Program-made: the position numbers and the translations under genes
In this document: one piece after another, positions 16,135-23,513 of the stretch
How the letters are laid out: each line of letters starts with the position of its first letter
How positions within the stretch are numbered: the first letter of the stretch is position 1
Virus record (IMG/VR): IMGVR_UViG_3300033551_000017
Coordinates: 1 to 39,423 of that record
Length of the DNA stretch: 39,423 nt
Strand: one strand, 5' to 3'
DNA from: a virus
Notes under the pieces: model-generated
The model's input: the letters and a program-made list of their open reading frames with translations, nothing else
Told to the model about the DNA's origin: nothing
Databases searched by the model: none

Positions 16135-16157
16135 CTTTCCTTTTAGACAGGAGGGCC

Positions 16158-18191
16158 GTGGACACCATCGCGATGAACCGGGTGAAGTTCCCGGACGCGG
16201 CCAAGTCCATCATCCGAGAGGCAGCCCTAGCCGCCCTCGGCAGGCCCCTCAAGGTTCGGTACACCGACGGCGACGCCGACCTCGCGTTCGACCTGCTCGA
16301 CCAGAACGCCGCCGTCCGCACTCTTGGGCCGAAGCAGTTCCACGACACGGTGTGGATCCCCGACCAGAACGGGGGCGGCTTCCGCAAGGAGGTCGGCTAC
16401 CCGAACGCTCAGTACTATGTCCAGTTCGCGCTGAAGCAGGCGCACGGGCTGGACCTCCACATGTTCGACGACGACGTGCTCACCTTCGACACGGAGACCC
16501 TTTCGTCGGACCACCGCTGGAACACCGACCCCCGTGACTTCTTCCGGCTGGGTCAGTACGCATGGGGCGAGGGTGACGTGGTGGTCACCGAAGACTTCGA
16601 CGAGGTGGTCGACGCGCTGCGGTCGGCCCGGTTGATCATCGGCCACCAGATCCACTCTTACGACCTGTCCTACCTGCTCGGCGACGAAGCGCTCAACCTC
16701 CCGGTGTTCGACACCTTCATCCACGCAACCTGCGTCACCCCCGCACCTGACCGCTTCCTCAACGCGAGGGGTGTGGTCCAACTCTCGAACTCGCCGGGGT
16801 CCGCGATGGCGTTCCACTCGCTCGAGAACACATGCTTCACCTTCGGCATCCCCGGCAAGCACGGTGACCTGAAGGAGATGGCGAAACGGTACGGCTGCGA
16901 CATCGGCGAGATCCCCATCAACGACGAGTACCGCGCCTATGCGCGACAGGACGTGGTGGCGGACCGGGAGTTGGCGCGGGCCATGTTCAGCGTCGCCCAC
17001 CCGACGGACTACGAGTGGCGAGAGCAAGAGGTGGCGGCGATCAACGCCCAGATCAGCCGTAACGGATTCCGCGTGGACCGGCCAGTGGCCGAGGCACGGG
17101 TGCTGGAACTTCAGCGCCGGAAGGACGCCCTGCTCGTTGATCTGGTGATGGACTACGGGTTCCCCACGAAGGGGAAGCAGCCGTGGAGGAGCAACGCGGG
17201 GAAGCAGGCGATCCTAGACATCCTGGGGCCGGATGCGAAGCGGCTGCCCAAGACGAAGAAGGGCGCACCGTCCCTGTCCGGTGACGCGATCAAGGGTGTG
17301 ACCGAGGGCACGAAGAACGAGGCGCTCGGCGAGGCGCTCGGCGAATTGCTGGGACAGCGGTCGCTGGCGCGGCTCGCGCTCGACAACGTGCAGGACGACG
17401 GGTTTGTCCACCCGGAGATCACGTCGCTCCAGCGGTCACGGCGCTTCTCGGTGTCCAGCCCCGGCCTGTCTGTCTGGACAGCGCGGGGGCCGGGTGCCGT
17501 GGAGAAGTCGTACTTCGTGGCCGACGCTGAGGACCACGTCCTGTACGAGATGGACTTCTCCGCGGCTGACGCCCGTGTCGTCGCGGCGTACAGTGGAGAC
17601 CGGCGCTACCTGAGAGACATGACCAACCCGAACTTCGACGCGCACATCCAGACGGCGCGATGGTGCTTCGGCGACAAGTTCGAGACGGACCCGAAGGGGC
17701 TTCGTCAGCGGGCGAAGGACGCCACCCACGCCATTCCGTACGGCGCTGGGGGCAAGCGGGTGAGCGAGACGGTGGGCATCCCGCTGTCCAAGGGCCACGA
17801 CGTGATCAAGAAGTTCGGCGAGGCCTACCCGTCGGTCGCCAAGTGGATGAAGAAGGCACGTGAAGAAGGGGAGAGCGGCACCCTGCGGAATGCGTGGGGT
17901 GGGGTGCTCTACCTCGAGCCGGGACGTGAGTACACCCAGTCTCCTGCTCTGTACGGCCAGAACGGCACCCGCGAACTACTCGTGGACGGGTTGATCCGGT
18001 GCCGAGACGCGGGCCTGCTGCACTACCTCAAGATCACGGTCCACGACGCCGTGGTCTTCTCGTTCCCCAAGGACAACCACGAGGCCATGAAGGCTGAAGC
18101 CGAAGCGTGCTTCACCACGAAGTTCCGAGAAGTTCCCTTCCCCCTGACAAGCGGGAAGCCCGCCCACGACTGGTACAAGGCAGGACACTGA
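16158..18191 (+). CDS. family A DNA polymerase with 3'-5' exonuclease domain
   Basis: A 677-residue replicative polymerase. The exonuclease domain shows FDTET (Asp111) and GHQIHSYDLSYLL, with YARQDVVADRELA as the last exonuclease motif. The polymerase has motif A DFSAADARVVA (Asp466), motif B RQRAKDATHAIPYG (Lys520) and motif C TVHDAVVFS (His629, Asp630, Ala631). Motif C normally reads His-Asp-Glu, and motif A usually has Glu where Asp471 stands. The start is GTG 16158 with AGGAGG just upstream; a TTG at 16131 and ATG at 16173 have poorer support. It would copy the phage genome, including any modified nucleotide. Confidence 0.9.
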   Translation: MDTIAMNRVKFPDAAKSIIREAALAALGRPLKVRYTDGDADLAFDLLDQNAAVRTLGPKQFHDTVWIPDQNGGGFRKEVGYPNAQYYVQFALKQAHGLDLHMFDDDVLTFDTETLSSDHRWNTDPRDFFRLGQYAWGEGDVVVTEDFDEVVDALRSARLIIGHQIHSYDLSYLLGDEALNLPVFDTFIHATCVTPAPDRFLNARGVVQLSNSPGSAMAFHSLENTCFTFGIPGKHGDLKEMAKRYGCDIGEIPINDEYRAYARQDVVADRELARAMFSVAHPTDYEWREQEVAAINAQISRNGFRVDRPVAEARVLELQRRKDALLVDLVMDYGFPTKGKQPWRSNAGKQAILDILGPDAKRLPKTKKGAPSLSGDAIKGVTEGTKNEALGEALGELLGQRSLARLALDNVQDDGFVHPEITSLQRSRRFSVSSPGLSVWTARGPGAVEKSYFVADAEDHVLYEMDFSAADARVVAAYSGDRRYLRDMTNPNFDAHIQTARWCFGDKFETDPKGLRQRAKDATHAIPYGAGGKRVSETVGIPLSKGHDVIKKFGEAYPSVAKWMKKAREEGESGTLRNAWGGVLYLEPGREYTQSPALYGQNGTRELLVDGLIRCRDAGLLHYLKITVHDAVVFSFPKDNHEAMKAEAEACFTTKFREVPFPLTSGKPAHDWYKAGH

Positions 18192-19069
18192 TGACCGAAG
18201 ACGAGAAGATGCTGGACCTCTACCGGGGGATGGTGTGGGAGAGGCACAAGATCTGGCTCGCCCGCCAGTACGACGTGCCTCAGCCGTGGACCAACGACCC
18301 GGTGCTGGCGAACCGCAAGTTCACGAATATGTTCCGCGTGCTGGACCCCGGCTCGCAGTTCGTGTTCGAGTTGCAGGACGAGGACCCGGCGAACGTGATC
18401 GCCCGGCTGGTCTTCTACCGGCTGACGAACAAGCCGTCGACGTGGTACGCGATGCGAGCCGCGCTGGGGCACTTCCCTCTTGCGACAGAGTTTGTCCACC
18501 AGCAGGCTATTCTGTTCCAGGCTCTGGATGCCTACCGGAAGAGCGGGAACCGGGTCTTCAGCGGTGCGTACATCATCGTCCCGGAGCCGGGAACCCCGAA
18601 CGACAAGGTGGGTGGGGCGCTGCGCGTCACAGGCTCGTTCCTCGTGAACAATGGGAGGGCGTTCCTAGCGGCCACCACCCAGGAAGAGCGGTTCTCCATC
18701 CTGCGGTCTACCCCCGGCCTCGGGAAGTTCCTGTCGATGCAGATCCTCACCGACTGGCTCTACCTCCACCCCGAGGACGAAGAGCCGGACCTGTCGTTCG
18801 TCGTGGCTGGCCCCGGTGCCATCCGCGGTGCCGCGCTGATCAACTCCTCGAAGAAGCCGGAGAACGTGATCCACGACCTCACCGTCGACTGGAGGGACGA
18901 CCCGCTTGTCAGGCTGAACAAGCGCCCCCTCACACCGATGGACGTGCAGAACACCCTCTGCGAGTTCGGCAAGTACGTCCGTGAGACAGTCAACCCGCGC
19001 AAGAAGACTCCGTACCGACCGGCACACCCCGGCGCTCAGCCCGCTCCGGTCCTTCCGCAGTGGTGGTAG
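18191..19069 (+). CDS. 5-hmdU DNA kinase helical-domain / aGPT-pyrophosphorylase family protein
   Basis: A 292-residue all-helical protein. The family hallmarks are the N-terminal ERHKIWLAR, PQPWTNDPVL and RKFTNMFRVLD (about residues 42-52). A helix-hairpin-helix-like segment TPGLGKFLSMQI (about 174) and VAGPGAIRGA (about 205) follow, then a C-terminal NTLCEFGKYVRET. These match the alpha-glutamyl/putrescinyl-thymine pyrophosphorylase clade (HMUDK helical domain), predicted from phages with hypermodified thymine. It would act on 5-hydroxymethyl-dU in DNA or on its activated form. No P-loop kinase domain is fused. It ends block 3 and precedes the thymidylate synthase-like gene. Confidence 0.75.
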   Translation: MTEDEKMLDLYRGMVWERHKIWLARQYDVPQPWTNDPVLANRKFTNMFRVLDPGSQFVFELQDEDPANVIARLVFYRLTNKPSTWYAMRAALGHFPLATEFVHQQAILFQALDAYRKSGNRVFSGAYIIVPEPGTPNDKVGGALRVTGSFLVNNGRAFLAATTQEERFSILRSTPGLGKFLSMQILTDWLYLHPEDEEPDLSFVVAGPGAIRGAALINSSKKPENVIHDLTVDWRDDPLVRLNKRPLTPMDVQNTLCEFGKYVRETVNPRKKTPYRPAHPGAQPAPVLPQWW

Positions 19070-19090
19070 AAACTCCCCACTGTTCATCGC

Positions 19091-19143
19091 CTAGCCCCAC
19101 CTGCTAGGCTTAGGTGTAGGCAACACATCGAGAAAGGCGACAC
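19091..19143 (+). promoter_or_regulatory. promoter-leader cassette 4
   Basis: CTAGCC (19091-19096) and GGCT-TAG (19107-19113) flank the extended -10 TGC TAGGCT (19102-19110), and TAGGCAAC follows (19117-19124). The leader is short and has no hairpin: GAGAAAGG (19130-19137) comes directly after, before ATG 19144. This copy drives the block with the thymidylate synthase-like and glycosyltransferase genes. Confidence 0.7.
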
Positions 19144-20799
19144 ATGAACCAGAAGTACACGTTTCCAACGGTGACCGAGGCGCTGCCGTTTATCTGCTCA
19201 CGGCTGCTGGACATCGGTGACGAGGTCGGCAGCAGGAACGGGCGGGTGAAGGAACTGCTGAACACCCAGATCGTCCTGACCGACCCGCAGCACCGTGAGG
19301 TTCTCAGCCTCAACCGCAAGGCCAACGTCTTCGCGCAGATCGCTGAGACGATGTGGGTGCTGGCGGGGCGCAACGACATCGAGTGGCTGAGCGCGTACCT
19401 GCCGCGAGCCAAGGACTACTCCGACGACGGGAAGACGTGGCGCGGGGGCTATGGTCCGCGGATCAGGATGTGGGGCGGCTGGCCGCATCAGAACGACGAG
19501 GGCTTGATCGGGGGAGACCAACTCGCCCACGTCGTGGATGTGCTCAGGGAAGACCCGCTGTCCCGGCGTGCGGTGATCTCGATCTACGACCCGAAGATGG
19601 ACACGAATCCGGGCAAGGACATCCCCTGCAACGACTTCTTGCAGTTCCAGAGCCGCCTCGGTGCCCTGCACCTGACAGTGACCGTGCGGTCCAACGACGT
19701 GATGTGGGGCTGGTCGGGCATCAACGCCTTCGAATGGAGCACCCTCCAGGAGATCGTGGCTCACCTGATCGGGAACACCGTGGGCACCCTCACGTTCAAC
19801 ATCGGCAACCTGCATCTCTACGCACCACACTGGGACAAGGCCAGTCGTCTCGAGAACGACCCGTTCCCCCACGCGATCACCCCGTTCCAGATGCCGGACC
19901 ACATGGACCGGACCCTGGAGTGGGTGGACATCATGATCGACCGCTGGTTCTCGTGGGAGGGGATGTGTCGTGCGGGGCAGGCCACGCCGGAACTTCTCGA
20001 GGACTTCGATGAGCCGCTGTTCCGATCGTGGGCCATCGCCATCGCGTGGTACTGGCAGCGCGAGCCCCGCTGGCTCGAGATGCTCCACGGCACGGCGCTG
20101 GCCGTGGCAATAGGTCGCGTGCCCGCCAGCGTGCTCTCAGAGGCCCCTCAGACGTCGCGCAGCGGTGCGGCGGGCGCGGGTACCGGCGCACCCACCAGCG
20201 AGGCTGTACGGGCGTTCTACGACTTCGTCAAAGACCTGCACGCGAAGAAGCACGCGTCGTACGGCGACTCGTGGAAGAAGCGCGGCGAGAAGATGTCGAT
20301 CCTGGCGAACATGGCCCGCAAGGTGGACCGGCTGGGAGTTGGCGACGAGTACGACAGTTCGGCGGACACCTTGATCGACCTGCTGGTCTACGGGATCAAG
20401 TACGGATGCTGGCTCGCCGGCAAGATGGACGGACCAGACGAGGTCAACCTCATGCTGTCGTGGTTCCTGGCGGAAACTGAGGAGACCACGGGGCAGGCGG
20501 CGGACATCGCGATCAAGGATATCGTCGACGACTTCAACGCCTACTGCGACAACGTGGACAACCTCCCCGACGAGCAGAAGCGGGAGTACGTCACGGAGTT
20601 GTGCCTGCGGGTGGCACCCATCGCCCGCGATGTGTGGCTGACCGAGGCTGCCGACAACCTCAAGGCGGCGTTGTTCGGCGACGAATGCAACCACGGTTCA
20701 ACCCGCATCTTTCTCGAGGGGCGACCCGGTGAACACGAGAAGTGTCTCGACTGCGGTGCCCTCATGACCGACAAGTACCGAGGGGCGGACGCCGACTGA
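19144..20799 (+). CDS. thymidylate synthase-like/DUF1599-like/zinc-ribbon fusion
   Basis: A 551-residue three-part protein. Residues 1-310 are a thymidylate synthase fold with Arg141-Arg142, catalytic Cys162 (DIPCNDFLQF), RSND (182-185), WSGINAFEW with Asn194, and GNLHLYAPHW (His224, Tyr226). Keeping Asn where dCMP hydroxymethylases have Asp points to dUMP as substrate; it could methylate or hydroxymethylate it. Residues about 353-425 (HAKKHASYGDSWKKRGEK, then DTLIDLLVYGIKY) look like the MazG-like DUF1599 helical domain linked to nucleotide modification. The end carries a CxH...CLDCG zinc ribbon. A Gly/Ser/Thr linker joins the first two parts. Confidence 0.8.
   Translation: MNQKYTFPTVTEALPFICSRLLDIGDEVGSRNGRVKELLNTQIVLTDPQHREVLSLNRKANVFAQIAETMWVLAGRNDIEWLSAYLPRAKDYSDDGKTWRGGYGPRIRMWGGWPHQNDEGLIGGDQLAHVVDVLREDPLSRRAVISIYDPKMDTNPGKDIPCNDFLQFQSRLGALHLTVTVRSNDVMWGWSGINAFEWSTLQEIVAHLIGNTVGTLTFNIGNLHLYAPHWDKASRLENDPFPHAITPFQMPDHMDRTLEWVDIMIDRWFSWEGMCRAGQATPELLEDFDEPLFRSWAIAIAWYWQREPRWLEMLHGTALAVAIGRVPASVLSEAPQTSRSGAAGAGTGAPTSEAVRAFYDFVKDLHAKKHASYGDSWKKRGEKMSILANMARKVDRLGVGDEYDSSADTLIDLLVYGIKYGCWLAGKMDGPDEVNLMLSWFLAETEETTGQAADIAIKDIVDDFNAYCDNVDNLPDEQKREYVTELCLRVAPIARDVWLTEAADNLKAALFGDECNHGSTRIFLEGRPGEHEKCLDCGALMTDKYRGADAD
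20136..20158 (+). repeat. dispersed CTCAGA/CTCAGACG repeat, copy in the TS fusion linker
   Basis: CTCAGAGGCCCCTCAGACG followed by TCGC. It is within the coding sequence at the linker between the thymidylate synthase and DUF1599-like parts. The arms at 25172-25194 and 25233-25255 (- strand) match it closely. Confidence 0.6.
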
Positions 20800-21800
20800 T
20801 GCTCAGAGATGAGATGTTCCACCACCTGTACCGGGCGGAGAAGGAGGACCGCCTCCCGGTGTGGGTGATCTCCTACAACCGATACGACGCGCCCACCCTG
20901 ACCCGTATGGCAGAGTGGGGGCGACTGGACGACGTTCACGTGGTCGTCCGGGAGTCACAGGCAGCCGAGTACCGCAGGAACTTCCCTGCCATGCGGTTCG
21001 AGGCGCTGCCCGACGGGCAGATCAACTCCTGTGGAGCGGCCCGCTGGGGCGCGTACGACCTTGCGAGGGAGTACGGGCACCAGCGGGCCGTCATGCTCGA
21101 CGACGACCTGCTCCAGTTCCGCCCCCTGTATCAGCATCACTTCGTGCGCGGGCCGAACGCGGGGATGCCGTGCAGCCGGGTCTTCGACAAGGAGGACATC
21201 GCCGAGTTCGGCGGGGTGGCTGCGCTGGAAGAGGCCACCGTCACGATGATGGGGCTGGTCGCGAACATGGTGTTCGACGAGGAGCCCAACGCGGTGATCG
21301 GCACCGCGATCAAGCGGCTGCGGTCGTTCGACAACCGGAACCAGCAGACGCGATACCTGCTGAACGGCGGCAGCACGCCGCGCCAGTGGACCGCGTGGGA
21401 CCTGGAGCGGCTGGAGCAAGACGACATCCGGCTCAACCTCGAGCAGTTCGGCGTCGTGGGTGAAGACGTCGGCTTTCTCGCCACGCTGTTCCAGGCGGGC
21501 AAGGACGCGTTCACGATGCCGTCGTTCGCGTACGAGCATTGGGTCGAGTCGGTCAACGAGACCAAGTCGCTCATCCGTACCGCGGACAACCGGGCCATCC
21601 TGTCGGAGCACGAGTACACGATGCTCCAGCAGTACGAGATGGGGAACCACTACCTGCGCGTCTGCCCGAGGGGCGGCGATGAGTACGAGTGGGGAGAGGT
21701 CGACTGGCGCGGCCTGAACAAGCACCGAGGCACCAAGATGAAGCGTGTGTTCTGGGACTCAGACCAGGACCGCGTCAATGAGATGGAGGAACTGGTATGA
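20799..21800 (+). CDS. TET-associated-type glycosyltransferase (TAGT), copy 2
   Basis: A 333-residue protein, the same length as copy 1 and clearly paralogous. It has WVISYNRYDAPTL, SCGAARWGAYDLAREYGH, MLDDDLLQFRPLYQ with the DDD at 101-103 as in copy 1, YLLNGGSTPRQ, and DIRLNLEQFGVVGEDVG. It lies directly behind the thymidylate synthase-like gene, sharing one base with its stop. It is therefore probably expressed with it to add a sugar to the modified base. The two TAGTs may add successive sugars or recognise different acceptors. Confidence 0.8.
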   Translation: MLRDEMFHHLYRAEKEDRLPVWVISYNRYDAPTLTRMAEWGRLDDVHVVVRESQAAEYRRNFPAMRFEALPDGQINSCGAARWGAYDLAREYGHQRAVMLDDDLLQFRPLYQHHFVRGPNAGMPCSRVFDKEDIAEFGGVAALEEATVTMMGLVANMVFDEEPNAVIGTAIKRLRSFDNRNQQTRYLLNGGSTPRQWTAWDLERLEQDDIRLNLEQFGVVGEDVGFLATLFQAGKDAFTMPSFAYEHWVESVNETKSLIRTADNRAILSEHEYTMLQQYEMGNHYLRVCPRGGDEYEWGEVDWRGLNKHRGTKMKRVFWDSDQDRVNEMEELV

Positions 21801-22111
21801 ACGAGTACACCGCGCACGTCCAGGTACCGGACGCTGCGATCGGGGCGGTACTGCACGACGTCGTGCTCGGCCACGAGGCAGTGTCCTGTGCGACGCTGAG
21901 AAGCGGGAACGGGACGTGGCTGTCCTACGGGTTCCACGCGGACAGTGACGACGCGGCGTCCATGGTGGCGTCGTCCATCAGGTACCACGCCAGTCGACCC
22001 CAGGAGGTGACCGTGCCGCTCGGGTATGAGGTGGACAGCCTCAAGTCGTTCGAGAGTGCCCCTATGATTGTCACGCAGGGGCGCGTCGTGGTCCATAGCG
22101 AGGGAGTCTGA
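21797..22111 (+). CDS. hypothetical protein
   Basis: A 104-residue beta-rich protein (EYTAHVQVPDAAIG, TWLSYGFHADSDD, PMIVTQGRVVVHSE). No family is recognised. It overlaps the TAGT copy 2 gene by 4 nt, so a role near the modification genes is possible but not shown. Confidence 0.65.
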   Translation: MNEYTAHVQVPDAAIGAVLHDVVLGHEAVSCATLRSGNGTWLSYGFHADSDDAASMVASSIRYHASRPQEVTVPLGYEVDSLKSFESAPMIVTQGRVVVHSEGV

Positions 22112-22112
22112 C

Positions 22113-22361
22113 ATGATCAACCACGGGACGAGGGGCGGATACTACGCCCATCGTCGCATCAGTGAGCCGCCGTGCGATGAATGTCGTGCGGCGATCAACG
22201 AGTACGTGCGGGAGTACCGGGCGAAGAACGGCATGGCCCGCAACCGCGAACGCGAGAAGATTCGACGGCGGGCGCTGGCCGCGCTGCGGGATGCCCACCG
22301 TCCCGAGTACGAGCGCCTCGTGGAGCAGTTCACCGCCGACGAACTCGAGAGCGTTCTGTGA
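22113..22361 (+). CDS. small basic protein with HGTRGGYYAHRR motif
   Basis: An 82-residue basic protein. HGTRGGYYAHRR followed by PPCDECRAAINEYVREYR is a pattern frequent in small actinophage proteins: a basic start, a Cys pair and a long Arg-rich helix. It probably binds nucleic acid; its function is unknown. GAGGGAG precedes the ATG. Confidence 0.7.
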   Translation: MINHGTRGGYYAHRRISEPPCDECRAAINEYVREYRAKNGMARNREREKIRRRALAALRDAHRPEYERLVEQFTADELESVL

Positions 22362-22555
22362 TCCCGGTGCCCACGTTCTGTCGAGTCGAGTACTGGAACG
22401 CTGGTGCTGCGGAATGGCGGGTGGGCCACGCGGGCATCAACCTCATGGACCCGGGGAAGTACGTCCGGAAGTTGGCGGAGAGGGAGACCATCGCACGGGT
22501 CGTCGAGATCGACACCGACACAACCCACTACGCTGACGGCGGAGACCTTCTCTGA
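22358..22555 (+). CDS. small hypothetical protein
   Basis: A 65-residue protein starting at a GTG in a GTGA overlap. It has a beta-rich first half (FCRVEYWNAGAAEWRVGH) and an acidic end (IDTDTTHYADGGDLL). No family is recognised. Its stop shares one base with the Stealth-like gene start. Confidence 0.6.
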   Translation: MIPVPTFCRVEYWNAGAAEWRVGHAGINLMDPGKYVRKLAERETIARVVEIDTDTTHYADGGDLL

Positions 22556-23241
22556 TGGACGTTGTCTACGCGAACCGAGATGGAGACAACCCGGAACTCC
22601 GGTACTCCCTCCGCACGCTGGAGAACATCGAGTACGACCGCGTCTGGGTCTTCGGCGGTGCCCCCTCATGGCTCAACCGCGACACCGTGGAGTACCGGCA
22701 CCGGATGCAGGGCGGGTCGCCGTACTCCTCGACGCGAGGCCACATCGCGGCAGCCTGCAACGTCGCCGAGGTGAGCGACCCCTTCCTGCTCTGGAACGAC
22801 GACTTCTACGCGATGCACCCCGTCGGCCGCGTACCGATCTACCACCGTGGCCCGCTGGACATCCTGCTCAAGGAGAACGCTGCCTCGAAGACGCCGTGGG
22901 CGAAGGGGCTGCGGGCGACCGCCGCGCTGATGGAGAAGCGCGGGCTGATGGACGCGATGTCGTACGACGTTCACCTGCCGCTGGTCATCCACAAGACGGA
23001 GATGCGGGAGGCGCTGCGCTGGGCGAAGAGTGTCCACGTTGACGCCGTCCACCTGAGAACGCTGTACGGGGCCATCGCCGACATTGGCGGAGTCGAGCAC
23101 CCCGACCCCAAGATGCTGCGGAAGCACCACCCGTTCCCGCAGGGCGCATGGCTCTCTTCCGGGAACGACACGTTCCGCTCAGCCGTAGAGCCGGTGTTGA
23201 GGTACCTTTTTCCTGGTAAGTCACCCTATGAGAAGGAGTAG
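22555..23241 (+). CDS. Stealth-like sugar-phosphate transferase
   Basis: A 228-residue protein. The start DVVYANRDGDNPELRYSLRT, followed by ENIEYDRVWVFGGAPSWLN and later LLWNDDFYAM, resembles the conserved regions of Stealth proteins, which transfer hexose-1-phosphate in capsule synthesis. NDDFY would be the acidic metal or substrate motif. It is shorter than bacterial Stealth proteins (usually over 300 residues). In this context it may add a sugar or sugar-phosphate to DNA-bound glycan. A general glycosyltransferase function is the alternative. Confidence 0.7.
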   Translation: MDVVYANRDGDNPELRYSLRTLENIEYDRVWVFGGAPSWLNRDTVEYRHRMQGGSPYSSTRGHIAAACNVAEVSDPFLLWNDDFYAMHPVGRVPIYHRGPLDILLKENAASKTPWAKGLRATAALMEKRGLMDAMSYDVHLPLVIHKTEMREALRWAKSVHVDAVHLRTLYGAIADIGGVEHPDPKMLRKHHPFPQGAWLSSGNDTFRSAVEPVLRYLFPGKSPYEKE

Positions 23242-23246
23242 GCAGC

Positions 23247-23513
23247 ATGGCTGACAACCTGAAGGGCATCCCGTTTTCAGCAGATGACGAGGGGCAGTCA
23301 TTCCCCGAGATGGCCAAGGACATCGTCCGCGGCGTCACCGACGGAACGGTCTACGTCGTCTGGTTCGCCTACGTGCTGGGCTACTGGAAGGCCCTCTGCT
23401 CCACGGACCTGCCGGACGGTCGGTACTACGAGGTGACGTACCACAAGGAGCGGAAGGTCGCCTTCCTCGACACCTACGTCAAGGTGGAGAACGTCGAGGT
23501 CGAGGTCCGGTGA
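23247..23513 (+). CDS. DUF6275-like protein
   Basis: An 88-residue protein. The stretch VYVVWFAYVLGYWKALCSTD followed by GRYYEVTYHKERK fits the DUF6275 family of phage proteins, which has no known function. AAGGAGTAGGCAGC precedes the ATG, and the gene overlaps the next GTG start by 4 nt. It lies between sugar transferase genes. Confidence 0.75.
   Translation: MADNLKGIPFSADDEGQSFPEMAKDIVRGVTDGTVYVVWFAYVLGYWKALCSTDLPDGRYYEVTYHKERKVAFLDTYVKVENVEVEVR

Noticed and set aside
16058-16157. Minus-strand promoter cassette with a short reading frame (19 codons)
   Set aside because: GGCAACC and GAGAAAGG are present but no TAGGCT and no gene follows; transcription would oppose the block.
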